NCBI RefSeq assembly: GCF_002879865.1
Contig: NZ_PNXY01000038.1
Span: forward strand, 1 to 50,852
Direction of reading: 5' to 3'
DNA from: Paraburkholderia rhynchosiae
GTDB taxonomy: Bacteria > Pseudomonadota > Gammaproteobacteria > Burkholderiales > Burkholderiaceae
DNA length: 50,852 nt
The translations under genes were made by a program, and so were the position numbers. A model generated the notes under the pieces. That model saw only the letters and a program-made list of their open reading frames with translations, searched no databases and was not told the origin of the DNA. Shown here in pieces: positions 8,557 through 17,639 of this stretch. The stretch's first letter is position 1, and every line of letters starts with the position of its first letter.

Positions 8557-9330
8557 TCAGCGCACGAGCGAACGGCGCTTCATTTCGAGCTGCGTGATCA
8601 GACGCTGCAGCGTGTTTTCCGCGCTGCCCGGCAGCGTCAGAAAACGGAAGCCGAGCTGATAACGCTGCGTGCCGTTGGGCAACGCCAGCGAGCGATGCGA
8701 CACGAGTTGCAGATCGAGCGACAGGCGGCCGAGTGCGCCGAGCGACAATTCGCAATCCTCCAGACGCGTGCCCATGGGCAGTTCCGCGACACGTTGGTCG
8801 GCAGTGCGCATGCCGACGCCGCCGAGCGACAAGTCGTGAACCTCGAAGCGGAACGAATCGCCTTCCGGCAGACGGCCGCTGCACAGGTACGGATCGAGAA
8901 TCGGTGCGTCGACGCGGAAATATTCGCGGCGTTGCACGTAAAACAGCACTTGCGGAAAGTCGGCTTCGAACGCCGGCAAACCTTCAAAACGCGTCTCGCG
9001 CGGCGTGCCGGTGACGAACTCGACGCGCACGCCCTCGGGCGCCGCGTGAAACAGGCAGTCCGTCGCGGCGAGCAGGCCACGGTTCTGATCGGACAACGCG
9101 CCCCAATCGAAGGTGAAGGTGCGTCCGCGCACGTCGACGTCGAGCAGGCGCGTCACGAGCTGGCCGCCCCCGTATTGAACGGTGAGGAAATCGCCTCGAT
9201 TGACGAGATTGCGCAATTGAACGCCGATTTCGAGCGGATTGCGGCGGCCAAAGTCGTGTGCACTGTCGTCTAGCGGAGCGCGCGGCTGCAACTGCGTGTC
9301 GGTTTGGCCGTTCGACTGATTGGTTTCCAT
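8557..9330 (-). CDS. ycgR: YcgR-type flagellar brake protein (PilZ, c-di-GMP receptor)
   Basis: 257 aa from the chosen start (E. coli YcgR 244). An N-terminal YcgR domain (about 25-125) is followed by a PilZ domain. The c-di-GMP binding motifs are RREYFRV (RxxxR) and DLSLGGVGM (D/NxSxxG). When bound to c-di-GMP such proteins slow the motor at FliG/MotA. Starts at 9348 or 9402 are also open; none has a clear Shine-Dalgarno sequence, and 9330 gives the family length. It lies between flgK and flgJ with its own sigma-28 promoter. Confidence 0.85.
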   Translation of the reverse strand: METNQSNGQTDTQLQPRAPLDDSAHDFGRRNPLEIGVQLRNLVNRGDFLTVQYGGGQLVTRLLDVDVRGRTFTFDWGALSDQNRGLLAATDCLFHAAPEGVRVEFVTGTPRETRFEGLPAFEADFPQVLFYVQRREYFRVDAPILDPYLCSGRLPEGDSFRFEVHDLSLGGVGMRTADQRVAELPMGTRLEDCELSLGALGRLSLDLQLVSHRSLALPNGTQRYQLGFRFLTLPGSAENTLQRLITQLEMKRRSLVR

Positions 9331-9458
9331 GGGCTTGCCGGTATGCATGTTCTTGCGGGCACGTGCCAGAGCTCCTGCCGGGGCTTTAAAGCGGTCTTTC
9401 ATCCAGGCCGCGGCACGTTCAACCGGACATTAACGCTTCCGGTATGGGGTCTAACGGA

Positions 9459-9485
9459 TTAGCGGCAGTATCCAGCCAAAATTTA
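9459..9485 (-). promoter_or_regulatory. Sigma-28 (FliA) promoter of ycgR
   Basis: On the - strand TAAATTTT, 11 bases, GCCGCTAA: one mismatch to each FliA half-site and exact spacing. Just upstream (9499-9515) is the AT-rich inverted repeat AATTATT-tcg-AATAATT, roughly at position -50, a possible operator. The remaining sequence up to flgJ shows nothing clear. Confidence 0.8.
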
Positions 9486-9677
9486 GGGGCTGCTCATAAA
9501 TTATTTCGAATAATTCCGCGCAAACGTTAAAGCCCCGGTAACTCGCAGATAACGCCTCATCAATTCGTCCGTCGACAATCCGTCGCGCCGATACTCGCCC
9601 ATGCGTTGTTGCGGGCGGACTGTCGCTTACTGTCGCCATGGCTGCCATGGCTGCCGGCCGATCGCGTTAACGCCGGC

Positions 9678-10682
9678 TTAGCCCATCTTTTGCATGATGG
9701 ACATCAGCTTCTTCGCGTAGTGTGGATCGGTGGCATAACCGGCGCGTTGCATGCCGTTGGCAAAACCCTTCACGTCGTGCGCCGAATTGATGACTTGTGC
9801 GTAACGCGGATTGCCCTTGAGCATGCTCGCGTAATCGGTCATGGCTTCCTGATACGAATCGTATGCGCGGAACTTCTCGACCACGCGCTGCGGCTTGCCG
9901 TTCACATACTCAGTAGTGAGCGTGGAAACCGTCTTGCCGGTCCACTCCTTCGTCGCCTTGATGCCGAACACGTTGTGGCTGGTGCTGCCGTCGGCTTTCT
10001 TGATCTCGCTCTTGCCCCAGCCCGATTCGAGTGCGGCCTGGCCGATGATGAAGCGCGCCGGAATGCCGGTCGCCGCGCTGGCAGCCTGCGCCGGACCCGC
10101 GAGCTTGTCGACGAAAGCGTCGACCTTCGGCGAACTGCCGTCGCCCTTTAACGGCGGCGTGAGTGCGCTGTTGGCCGAGTAGCCCTTGCCCATCGCGAGC
10201 TGGCCGTTGGCTTGCGCATTGCCGTACGCCTTGGCGAGCGCGTTGAGCGCCGCGCTCTGGCCTTCGTCGCCGCCGCTGCCGCCGCCGAGCGCGCTGGCCA
10301 TGCCGGCTAAACCACCCGCGCCACCCGCTCCGTTCGCGCCGCTCACCTGCATGCCCTGGTTGCGCATCAACTGCTTGAGCATGGCATCGGCCATGCCGAT
10401 GCCCTTCTGCGACATCTGCTGCGACAACTGCTGATCCATCATGGACGTGAAGGTCGCGCTGTCGTGCGAATCGAATGGGCCGTCCTGCGGCGTCGCATCG
10501 CGCATGCTCTTTAGCATCATCTGCGTGAAGACCGCGTCGAACTGCTGGGCGGCCACCTTCATGCCGGCTTGCGGCGAGGCCTTGGCCTGCGCGCTCAGCT
10601 TCGCGAAACCCTGCACGTCGAGCGCGAAGCGCTGGCTAAGATCGTTCGCCGCTGCGGCGGAATTGGTCGTATCCGAATTCAT
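9678..10682 (-). CDS. flgJ: FlgJ, rod cap and peptidoglycan hydrolase
   Basis: 334 aa, the two-domain form. The N-terminal rod-binding domain (about residues 35-115; FDAVFTQMMLKSMRDA) caps the growing rod. A Gly/Ala-rich linker (about 118-170) leads to a GH73 glucosaminidase domain (about 180-334) with GQAALESGWGKSEI holding the catalytic Glu, NVFGIKA, and FRAYDSYQEAMTDY. It digests peptidoglycan so the rod can pass. AAGGA lies about 9 bases before the ATG. Last gene of the flgB-J run, 12 bases after flgI. Confidence 0.96.
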   Translation of the reverse strand: MNSDTTNSAAAANDLSQRFALDVQGFAKLSAQAKASPQAGMKVAAQQFDAVFTQMMLKSMRDATPQDGPFDSHDSATFTSMMDQQLSQQMSQKGIGMADAMLKQLMRNQGMQVSGANGAGGAGGLAGMASALGGGSGGDEGQSAALNALAKAYGNAQANGQLAMGKGYSANSALTPPLKGDGSSPKVDAFVDKLAGPAQAASAATGIPARFIIGQAALESGWGKSEIKKADGSTSHNVFGIKATKEWTGKTVSTLTTEYVNGKPQRVVEKFRAYDSYQEAMTDYASMLKGNPRYAQVINSAHDVKGFANGMQRAGYATDPHYAKKLMSIMQKMG

Positions 10683-10694
10683 CTGCTGTCTTCC

Positions 10695-11876
10695 TTAGAT
10701 GATTTCCAGGTCGGCGCGCAGAGAGCCCGCCGCTTTCATCGCCTGCAGGATCGACATCAGATCCGCGGGCGTTGCACCCAATGCGTTGAGCGCCTTCACC
10801 ACATCGGCGAGGTTCGCACCAGCGGTCACGAGTTTCAGCGCGCCGTTGTCCTGCTTCATCTGAATCTGCGACTGCTTGGCCACGACCGTCTGGCCGTTCG
10901 AGAACGCGCCCGGCTGGCTCACTACCGGCTGCGTGTTGATCACGACGGACAGGTTGCCGTGCGCGACCGCGCAGTTCTGCAGCGTGACCATCTGATTCAT
11001 CACGATCGAGCCGGTGCGCGCGTTAAGGATCACCTTCGCGGCGGCCTGCGCCGGCTTCACATCGAGGTTCTGCAACTGCGCCATGAAGGCGACTTGCTGC
11101 TCCGGATCGCTCGGCGCGCGCAGTTGAACCGTGCGGCCGTCGAGCGCCATGGCCGTGCCGCTGCCGAATGCGTTGTTCACCGCCGCCACCACGCGCTGCG
11201 TCGTGTCGTAGTCCATCTCGTTCAGGTCGAGCTGCATCGTGCCCGCTTGCGACACCGAAGTCGGCACCGCGCGTTCGACGATAGCGCCGCCGGAGATCCG
11301 GCCCGCCGCGAGCGTATTCACCTGCACCTTGCTGCCGTTGGCGCTCGCGCCGGCGCCGCCGACCGCGAGATTGCCCTGGCCGAGCGCGTACACCTGACCG
11401 TCGGCGCCCTTGAGCGGCGTCAGCAGCAGCGTGCCGCCGCGCAGGCTCTTCGCATTGCCGAGCGACGACACAGTCACGTCGATCTGTTCGCCCGGACGTG
11501 CGAACGGCGGCAGCACTGCCGTCACCATCACTGCGGCGACGTTCTTCAACTGGACGTTCGACAGCGACGATTGCGAATTGCTCGAACCGGCCGCCTGGTT
11601 GTTGATCGAAATGCCGAGGTTCGCCAGCATGTTGGCGAGCGTCTGCGTGGTGAACGGGGTCTGCGTGGTCTGGTCGCCGGTGCCGTCGAGACCAACGACG
11701 AGGCCGTAACCGATTAGCGGATTGTCACGCACGCCCTGGATCTGCACGAGATCCTTCAAACGCTCCGCGAGAGCAGGCGTCGCCGCCGGCAGCGCCGCGC
11801 ATGCAAGCGCGACGAAGGCGAGCGCCCGACCAATGCGGCCAGCTCGCGCGAGCAAGCGGAATGAGACAGTACCCAT
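10695..11876 (-). CDS. flgI: FlgI, flagellar P-ring protein
   Basis: 393 aa from the ATG at 11876. Signal peptide ends near ATPALAERLKD (about residue 37). The mature protein starts with the classic LVQIQGVRDNPLIGYGLVVG and contains QTLANMLANLGI and LNALGATPADLMSILQAMK, typical of P-ring subunits assembled in the periplasm around the rod with help from FlgA. A GTG at 11885 that overlaps the flgH stop is an alternative start. Confidence 0.96.
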   Translation of the reverse strand: MGTVSFRLLARAGRIGRALAFVALACAALPAATPALAERLKDLVQIQGVRDNPLIGYGLVVGLDGTGDQTTQTPFTTQTLANMLANLGISINNQAAGSSNSQSSLSNVQLKNVAAVMVTAVLPPFARPGEQIDVTVSSLGNAKSLRGGTLLLTPLKGADGQVYALGQGNLAVGGAGASANGSKVQVNTLAAGRISGGAIVERAVPTSVSQAGTMQLDLNEMDYDTTQRVVAAVNNAFGSGTAMALDGRTVQLRAPSDPEQQVAFMAQLQNLDVKPAQAAAKVILNARTGSIVMNQMVTLQNCAVAHGNLSVVINTQPVVSQPGAFSNGQTVVAKQSQIQMKQDNGALKLVTAGANLADVVKALNALGATPADLMSILQAMKAAGSLRADLEII

Positions 11877-11878
11877 GA

Positions 11879-12577
11879 TCACCACGGCGACACGTTAAGG
11901 AAGAAGCGTTGCAGGAAGCCCATGTTCTCAGCTTCGTCGACATAGCCCTTCGCGGAGTATTCGATTTTGGCGTCGGCCACCTGAGTGGAGTACACCGCGT
12001 TCAGGTTCGAAATCGTGTTCGGATTCACGACGCCCGAGAAGCGCACGAATTCGTTGCCCTGGTTGATCAGCATCTGCTTTTCGCCGCTGACCATCAGGTT
12101 GCCGTTCGGCAGCACGCCGGTCACCGTCACGGTGATGGTGCCGTTGAATGTGTTCGACGCGTTCGCGCCGCCCGTCGCGGTGAACTTGTTGGCGCCGCTC
12201 GCGCTCAGGTTCGCCTTGCCGAACAGGCCGCCCAGAAACCCGGCGGTCGGCACGTCGAAGCTGGTCGTGCCGTTGCGGTTCACGCCCGCGCCCGAGGACT
12301 TGGTCGCGTTGACGTTTTCCTGGATCACGATCGTCAGAATGTCGCCGACATTGCGCGGCCGCTGGTCCTCGAACAACGGCCGGCCCGCGTAACCCGGGTT
12401 GTAGATCGAGCCCGCCGCCTGCGCTTGCGGCGGCATCGGCGGCATCGCCGTCATCGGCTGCTGCGTGATCGGCGCCTTCGGCACGAGGCCGCAGCCGCCG
12501 AGCGCAGCGAGCAGCGTGAGCTGTGCGAGCGCCGCGGCAGTGCGCGGATGAACCGGATTACGAGTGAAGTGCGACAT
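11879..12577 (-). CDS. flgH: FlgH, flagellar L-ring lipoprotein
   Basis: 232 aa. Lipoprotein signal LTLLAALGGC with the lipobox Cys at about residue 29, then a Pro/Met-rich spacer and the FlgH domain: RPRNVGDILTIVIQENVNA, VTGVLPNGNLMVSGEKQ and the C-terminal YVDEAENMGFLQRFFLNVSP. It forms the outer-membrane L-ring. The stop is 2 bases from the flgI ATG. Confidence 0.96.
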   Translation of the reverse strand: MSHFTRNPVHPRTAAALAQLTLLAALGGCGLVPKAPITQQPMTAMPPMPPQAQAAGSIYNPGYAGRPLFEDQRPRNVGDILTIVIQENVNATKSSGAGVNRNGTTSFDVPTAGFLGGLFGKANLSASGANKFTATGGANASNTFNGTITVTVTGVLPNGNLMVSGEKQMLINQGNEFVRFSGVVNPNTISNLNAVYSTQVADAKIEYSAKGYVDEAENMGFLQRFFLNVSPW

Positions 12578-12626
12578 CTTGATTACCGCCTGATTTACAG
12601 CCTGTTAATTCCCAGCGACGTCAGCC

Positions 12627-13415
12627 TTAAACCTGCATCTGGCTGAGCGTCTGCAGCATCTGGTCGGACGTCGTCACGGCCTTGCTGTTGATTTCGTAAG
12701 CGCGTTGCGTCTGGATCATGTTCACCAGTTCCTGCACCACATTCACGTTCGATGCTTCGACGTAGCCCTGATTCAGCGTGCCGGCGCCGTTCAGGCCCGG
12801 CTGCGCGACGTTCGGCGCGCCCGACGACGCGGTTTCCGCAAACAGGTTTTCGCCCTTCGCATCGAGACCGGCCGGATTGATGAAGGTCGCGATCTGCATC
12901 GAGCCGAGCTGCTGGCTGTTGGTCGAGCCGGCGACGGTGATCGACACCACGCCGTCGCTGCCGATGGTGAGCGATGTCGCGTTGTTCGGCACCGTGATGG
13001 CCGGGATCACCTGATAGCCGCTCGACGTGACGAGCTGGCCTTGCGCGTTGGTCTGGAACGAGCCGTCGCGCGTGTAGGCGGTCGTGCCGTCGGGCATCTG
13101 CACCTGGAAAAAGCCCTGGCCGTTGATGGCGACGTCTTTCGAGTTGCCGGTTTGCTGCAGGTTGCCCTGCGTGTACAGACGCTCGGTGGCGACCTGCTGC
13201 ACACCCGTGCCGAGCTGGATGCCCGACGGCAACTCGGTTTGCTGGGTCGAGTTCGCGCCCGGCTGGCGGACGGTCTGATACAGCAGATCCTCGAACACGG
13301 CGCGCGAGCCCTTGAAGCCGTTCGTGCTGACGTTCGCGAGGTTATTCGAGATCACGTCCATCTGCGCCTGCTGCGCATTCATGCCGGTAGCGGCGATGTA
13401 GAGTGAGCGATTCAT
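12627..13415 (-). CDS. flgG: FlgG, distal rod protein
   Basis: 262 aa, essentially the enteric length (260). N-terminal LYIAATGMNAQQAQMDVIS and NNLANVSTNGFKGSRAVFE are the rod/hook family signature, and the C-terminal VVQELVNMIQTQRAYEINSK helix completes the axial core. It builds the distal rod. A purine-rich AGGAGAAGG tract lies before the ATG. Confidence 0.97.
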   Translation of the reverse strand: MNRSLYIAATGMNAQQAQMDVISNNLANVSTNGFKGSRAVFEDLLYQTVRQPGANSTQQTELPSGIQLGTGVQQVATERLYTQGNLQQTGNSKDVAINGQGFFQVQMPDGTTAYTRDGSFQTNAQGQLVTSSGYQVIPAITVPNNATSLTIGSDGVVSITVAGSTNSQQLGSMQIATFINPAGLDAKGENLFAETASSGAPNVAQPGLNGAGTLNQGYVEASNVNVVQELVNMIQTQRAYEINSKAVTTSDQMLQTLSQMQV

Positions 13416-13445
13416 AGTCCTTCTCCTGGGCGCGTGAGCGGCCCG

Positions 13446-14204
13446 TTAGCTAAAGCTGAGCAACTGGTTAGCCGACTGGTCGTTCTTGTCGGCGCTTTCC
13501 AGCAGCTTGGTCTGCATCTGGAACTGGCGCGCGTTGGTGATCATGGAGACCATCGCGCTGACTGGATTGACGTTGCTTCCTTCGAGCGATGCAGGCGCCA
13601 CCGTGACGGTCGGATCCGCGTCGGCGGGATCGCCGCCGGCGGTGCGAAAGAGGCCGTCGTCGCCTCGCGTCAAAGTTTGCGGATCGGGGTTGACCAGCTT
13701 GAGCTGATCGACCGTCACCACGGCCGTCGGCGGATCGCCCGGCGTGAGAGCCGACACCGTGCCGTCCTTGCCGATGGTGATCTGCGCACCCGGCGGCACC
13801 GAGACCGGTCCGCCGTTGCCGAGCACCACCTGATTCGTCGCGTTCACCAACTGGCCGTTCTGATCGATGTGCAGATTGCCCGCACGCGTATAAGCCTCGC
13901 CGCCGTCCGCGGTTTGCACCGACAGCCAGCCCGGCCCTTCAATGGCGACGTCGAGCGGATTGCCCGTCTGCTGGATCGGGCCGGGCGTGTAGTCCGCACC
14001 CGGCGTGGACGACAGCACGAAGGTGCGCGTGGTGTCGTCGTTGATCGAACTGCCGTCGCCGAACGACAGCGGCACGGCGCGGAAAGTCGCCAGTTGCGCG
14101 CGAAAACCGGTGGTCGACGCGTTCGCCAGATTGTTCGCAACGATAGCCTGCTGTTCGAGCGCTTGCGTGCTGCCCGACATCGCGGTGTAGATCAGCCGAT
14201 CCAT
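13446..14204 (-). CDS. flgF: FlgF, proximal rod protein
   Basis: 252 aa, the family length. N-terminal MDRLIYTAMSGSTQALEQQA followed by NNLANASTTGFRAQLATF marks it as a rod protein. It ends with a C-terminal helix around NPVSAMVSMITNARQFQMQTK. The position between flgE and flgG is canonical. It is one of the minor proximal rod subunits together with FlgB and FlgC. Confidence 0.96.
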   Translation of the reverse strand: MDRLIYTAMSGSTQALEQQAIVANNLANASTTGFRAQLATFRAVPLSFGDGSSINDDTTRTFVLSSTPGADYTPGPIQQTGNPLDVAIEGPGWLSVQTADGGEAYTRAGNLHIDQNGQLVNATNQVVLGNGGPVSVPPGAQITIGKDGTVSALTPGDPPTAVVTVDQLKLVNPDPQTLTRGDDGLFRTAGGDPADADPTVTVAPASLEGSNVNPVSAMVSMITNARQFQMQTKLLESADKNDQSANQLLSFS

Positions 14205-14224
14205 GATGGGTCCGTCCTGCTCGC

Positions 14225-15733
14225 TTACAGGTTGATGAGCGTCTGGTCGACGGTCTGCTGCGTTTTGATCGTCTGCGCGTTCGCCTGATAGTTGCGTTGC
14301 GCGGTGATCAGGTCCACGAGCTGACTCGTCAGATCGACATTCGAGTTCTCGACCGCGCCGCCTTGCAGCACGCCGTGATTGGTCGAGCCGGGCGCGGAAA
14401 TTTGCGCGGCGCCCGAAGCCGAGGTCTGCTGGAATTCGTTGTTGCCCAGGTTCACGAGACCGTTCTGGTTCGCGAAATTGGCGAGCGCGATCTGGCCGAG
14501 CGCCGCGGTCTGCTGGTTCGAATAGTTACCGGTCAGCGTGCCGTCCGCGCCGATCGTGAAACTGGTCAGCGTGCCCGCCGCATAACCGTCCGGCTGCAGC
14601 GAGTTGACGCCGTTCTTGCCGCCGTACTGCGTAGTACCGCCAATGTTCAGCGTCAGGTTCTGCGGCGTCGCGGAACCGTCGGTGGTCGGCACCGAGAAGT
14701 TGAAGACGTACGGCGTGCTGGTCGGGGCGCCGGTAGCGTCGGTCGTGCCGAGCAGCGTGCCCGACGAATTGAAGTTCGCGTGACCGATCAGCGACGCAGT
14801 GCCCGTCGACACGCCGCCGTACACGTCCCACGTGCCGGCCGCCGTCTTGGCGAAGTACATGTTGACCGTTTGCGAGCCGCCAAGCGAGTCGTACACCGTC
14901 GTGCTGGTCGAGTAGTTATATGTCGAGGAGCTGTTCTGGTTGAACGCCACCGCGGTCGGTGCAACGCTGTAGCTGTCGCCGGTCGCGGGTACGCCGTTGA
15001 ACGTAATGGTCTGGCCGTTGCCGAGCGAGATCGCCGAGCCGGCCGTGTACGTGCCGGTCGTCGAGGTACCCAGCGTCGCGTCGGTCACCGTATAGCCGGT
15101 CGCGCTCGTGAACGTGACCGTGTAGTTATCGTTGTTCGTGCCCGACGCGCTGTTGGTGATCGTCGCGCCCGTCGTGGTCAGGGTGCCGGCGTTCGTCGCA
15201 CCTGCCGTGACGGTCGGCGTGCCGAGCATCAGCGGGTCCTGCGCGTTGAGGTTCAGGCCCGCGGCAATGTTGGTGGTCGCCTTCGGCGCGATATTCGCGG
15301 TCGGCACGCTGAGCGGCACCGTCTGCGCGGTGTTGATGATGCCGGAGCTGTTCGCACCATAGCCCATCAGTTGCAGACCTTCAGCATTCGTGATGTAGCC
15401 GTTCTTGTCGAGCTGGAACACGCCGTTGCGCGAATACACGAGCGAGCCGTTGTTCGACAGCTGGAAGAAGCCGTTGCCGTTGATCGCGACGTCGAGCGCC
15501 TGGTTCGTGCTGGTGATCGTGCCTTGCGAGAATTGCTGCTGCACTTGCGCGAGCTTCGTGCCGATACCGACCTGGTTACCCACCGCCGTCGCCACCGAAT
15601 TCGCGTACATGTCGGCGAATTGCGCCGCGCCGCTCTTGAAGCCAACCGTATTCGCGTTGGCAATGTTATTGCCGATCACGTCGAGATCGCTCGAGGATGC
15701 GGACAAACCACTCAAACCTTGTTGGTAACCCAT
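14225..15733 (-). CDS. flgE: FlgE, flagellar hook protein
   Basis: 502 aa; enteric FlgE is about 402. The N-terminus (GYQQGLSGLSASSSDLDVI, NNIANANTVGFKSG) and C-terminus (VDLTSQLVDLITAQRNYQAN) form the axial core of the universal joint. The extra size is in the surface-exposed middle, including a module at about residues 185-260 (YTVTFTSATGYTV to GDSYSVAP) resembling those in FlgK and FlgL. Hook-specific FNGSTVYDSLGG-like sequence (STTVYDSLGGSQTVNMYF) follows. Located between flgD and flgF. Confidence 0.96.
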   Translation of the reverse strand: MGYQQGLSGLSASSSDLDVIGNNIANANTVGFKSGAAQFADMYANSVATAVGNQVGIGTKLAQVQQQFSQGTITSTNQALDVAINGNGFFQLSNNGSLVYSRNGVFQLDKNGYITNAEGLQLMGYGANSSGIINTAQTVPLSVPTANIAPKATTNIAAGLNLNAQDPLMLGTPTVTAGATNAGTLTTTGATITNSASGTNNDNYTVTFTSATGYTVTDATLGTSTTGTYTAGSAISLGNGQTITFNGVPATGDSYSVAPTAVAFNQNSSSTYNYSTSTTVYDSLGGSQTVNMYFAKTAAGTWDVYGGVSTGTASLIGHANFNSSGTLLGTTDATGAPTSTPYVFNFSVPTTDGSATPQNLTLNIGGTTQYGGKNGVNSLQPDGYAAGTLTSFTIGADGTLTGNYSNQQTAALGQIALANFANQNGLVNLGNNEFQQTSASGAAQISAPGSTNHGVLQGGAVENSNVDLTSQLVDLITAQRNYQANAQTIKTQQTVDQTLINL

Positions 15734-15776
15734 GACGGTCTCCGTGTCTGGAAAGTCGTAACTGACTGAATCTTTA

Positions 15777-16508
15777 TCAGAGGATGGCGGCGACGCTCGT
15801 CAGCGCGACGGTCGAGCCGTTCGACAGCACGAGGCCCGGCGTACCGTTGTTCTGCATGACGACGCTTTGCACGGTCGCGCCCGCAAGCGTGGTGGCCGTG
15901 GCCTGCTGGCCGTTGATCGTGCCGACCGCACTGACTGTGTAGGTGCCGTCGGGGAGCGTGTTGCCGGCCGAGTCGGTCGGCGTCCAGCCCACCGGGATCG
16001 TGCCGGCCGACTGCTTGCCGAGATCGATCGTGTTGACGATCTGGCCCGCGGAGTTCTTCACGACGACCTGCAGGTCGCTCACCGGGTTGGCGAGCTGCAC
16101 GCCGAAAGCGCCGGCCTTGCCGCTCGCGACCGACACCGAATTTCCCGGCGCGAGCACGGTCGAGCCGATCAGCAGCGCGGCTTGCGACTGCTGGCCCGCA
16201 GACATCTGCGTCGCCAGCGAGCTGAGCGTCGTGTTCAACTGGCTGATGCCGGACACGGTGTTGATCTGGGCGAGCTGCGAGGTCATCTGCGAGCTGTCCA
16301 TCGGATTGGTCGGATCCTGGTTCTTCAACTGCGCCACGAGCAGGCTGAGGAAGGTGTTCTGCAGATCGGTCGCCGACGTGCCGGACGTGCTGCTCGTCGA
16401 GCTCGTGGAACTGCTCGAACTCGATGTGCTGTTCGTGCCGTTCATCGTATCGAGCAGCGTTTGCGATACGGTCGTGCCGCTGCCGCCGATGGTGGTGCTA
16501 GTGGTCAA
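15777..16508 (-). CDS. flgD: FlgD, hook-assembly scaffold (hook cap)
   Basis: 243 aa. The Ser/Thr-rich N-terminus (poly-Ser around residues 28-48) precedes the conserved FLSLLVAQLKNQDPTNPMDS export/cap motif. The C-terminal FlgD Tudor/Ig-like region contains VVKNSAGQIVNTIDLG and GNTLPDGTYTVSAVGTING. The cap guides hook subunit polymerisation and is removed on completion. It sits just upstream of flgE. Confidence 0.96.
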   Translation of the reverse strand: MTTSTTIGGSGTTVSQTLLDTMNGTNSTSSSSSSTSSTSSTSGTSATDLQNTFLSLLVAQLKNQDPTNPMDSSQMTSQLAQINTVSGISQLNTTLSSLATQMSAGQQSQAALLIGSTVLAPGNSVSVASGKAGAFGVQLANPVSDLQVVVKNSAGQIVNTIDLGKQSAGTIPVGWTPTDSAGNTLPDGTYTVSAVGTINGQQATATTLAGATVQSVVMQNNGTPGLVLSNGSTVALTSVAAIL

Positions 16509-16518
16509 GGGGCTCTCC

Positions 16519-16944
16519 TCAGGTTCCGATCGTGAGCGTTTTCAGCATCAGGGTCTTGGCGGTGTTCAAGGTCTCGACGTTGGCCTGATATGAGCGCGAC
16601 GCCGAAATCATGTTGACCATTTCCTGCACCGGGTCGACGTTGGGCAACGTGACGTAGCCGTCCGCGTTGGCCGCCGGGTTGCCCGGGTCGTAGGCCGTCT
16701 TCATCGGCGTCGGGTCGTCGACCACGCCCGTGACCTGCACGCCGCCGACCTGCTGGCCCGAGCCCGTGCGCGCGCCGCCGAGCGGCGCAACGCCGAACAC
16801 GACCTGCTTGGCCTTGTACGGCTGGCCGTCCGGACCGGTCGTGCTGTCCGCGTTGGCGAGGTTCGACGCCGTCACGTTGAGCCGTTGCGACTGCGCGGAC
16901 ATCGCGGAGCCTGCAACACCAAATATGTTCATCAAAGAAGGCAT
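16519..16944 (-). CDS. flgC: FlgC, proximal rod protein
   Basis: 141 aa, close to enteric FlgC (134). Contains the rod motif QRLNVTASNLANADSTTGPD, PYKAKQVVF, and a C-terminal VDPVQEMVNMISASRSYQAN helix. The ATG at 16944 has AAAGG upstream; a second Met four residues in is possible. It lies 10 bases before flgD. Confidence 0.96.
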   Translation of the reverse strand: MPSLMNIFGVAGSAMSAQSQRLNVTASNLANADSTTGPDGQPYKAKQVVFGVAPLGGARTGSGQQVGGVQVTGVVDDPTPMKTAYDPGNPAANADGYVTLPNVDPVQEMVNMISASRSYQANVETLNTAKTLMLKTLTIGT

Positions 16945-17057
16945 GTTTGCTGACCTTTCTTGCCGGTCACAGCCGGCTTCAAGTTGGTTCCCGTAGCGAT
17001 TGTTCTTGCGTACTGCGTGTGTCTTTTCGTGCAGACCGTGGCCGCACTGTTACCCGA

Positions 17058-17552
17058 TTACGAGCCCGACTGGATCGCCGACAGCATCGTCTTGATCTGG
17101 CTCGACAGCACCGTCATGCCGGATTCGAAGTGCAACGTGTTATCCGCGAACTGGACGCGCTCGGTGTCGATGTCGACCGTGTTGCCGTCGAGCGCGGGCT
17201 GGGTCGGATTGCGGTATTGCAGATTGCCGTAGTCGTCGGGCGTGCCGCCCGTCGCGCTCAACGTCGACTTGCCGGACATGTGGCCCGGCGCCGTCGACGC
17301 CATCGACATCCCGCTCGTCACGCCGGCCGGCTGCGCCATCGCGAGCGTGGCGGTGTTCGACGCCGTATGGGCGGCTGCCGCGCCGGTCTTTTTCAGCGCG
17401 CCCGCGAGCGACGAAGAGAAGTCGACGTCGCGTGCCTTGTAGCCAGGCGTATCGGCATTGGCGATATTCGACGACAGGAGCTCCTGGCGATAAGCGCGCA
17501 CATCGAGCGCTTCACGTCCAAAGGCGAATTCGGCATCGAGTTTGTCCAGCAT
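17058..17552 (-). CDS. flgB: FlgB, proximal rod protein
   Basis: 164 aa. N-terminal FGREALDVRAYRQELLSSN followed by IANADTPGYKARDVDF is the rod family signature, with the usual C-terminal helix (LHFESGMTVLSSQIKTMLSA). The ATG at 17552 is preferred because a GGAG lies 6 bases upstream; the ATG at 17558 is too close to it. First gene of flgBCDEFGHIJ, downstream of the divergent FlhDC-box promoter. Confidence 0.96.
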   Translation of the reverse strand: MLDKLDAEFAFGREALDVRAYRQELLSSNIANADTPGYKARDVDFSSSLAGALKKTGAAAAHTASNTATLAMAQPAGVTSGMSMASTAPGHMSGKSTLSATGGTPDDYGNLQYRNPTQPALDGNTVDIDTERVQFADNTLHFESGMTVLSSQIKTMLSAIQSGS

Positions 17553-17639
17553 AAGCATCTCCGGAGAACGGTCCCGAGGCTTCCCGTGCGCCTCGCGTGA
17601 GGACTGCATCAGGCGGGAAGGCCTTTTTGCATGAGGTGC

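Noticed and set aside
9528..9552. TAAAGCCC-N9-GCAGATAA on the + strand as a sigma-28 promoter
   Set aside because: The spacer is two bases too short and it points into the end of flgJ with no gene to drive.
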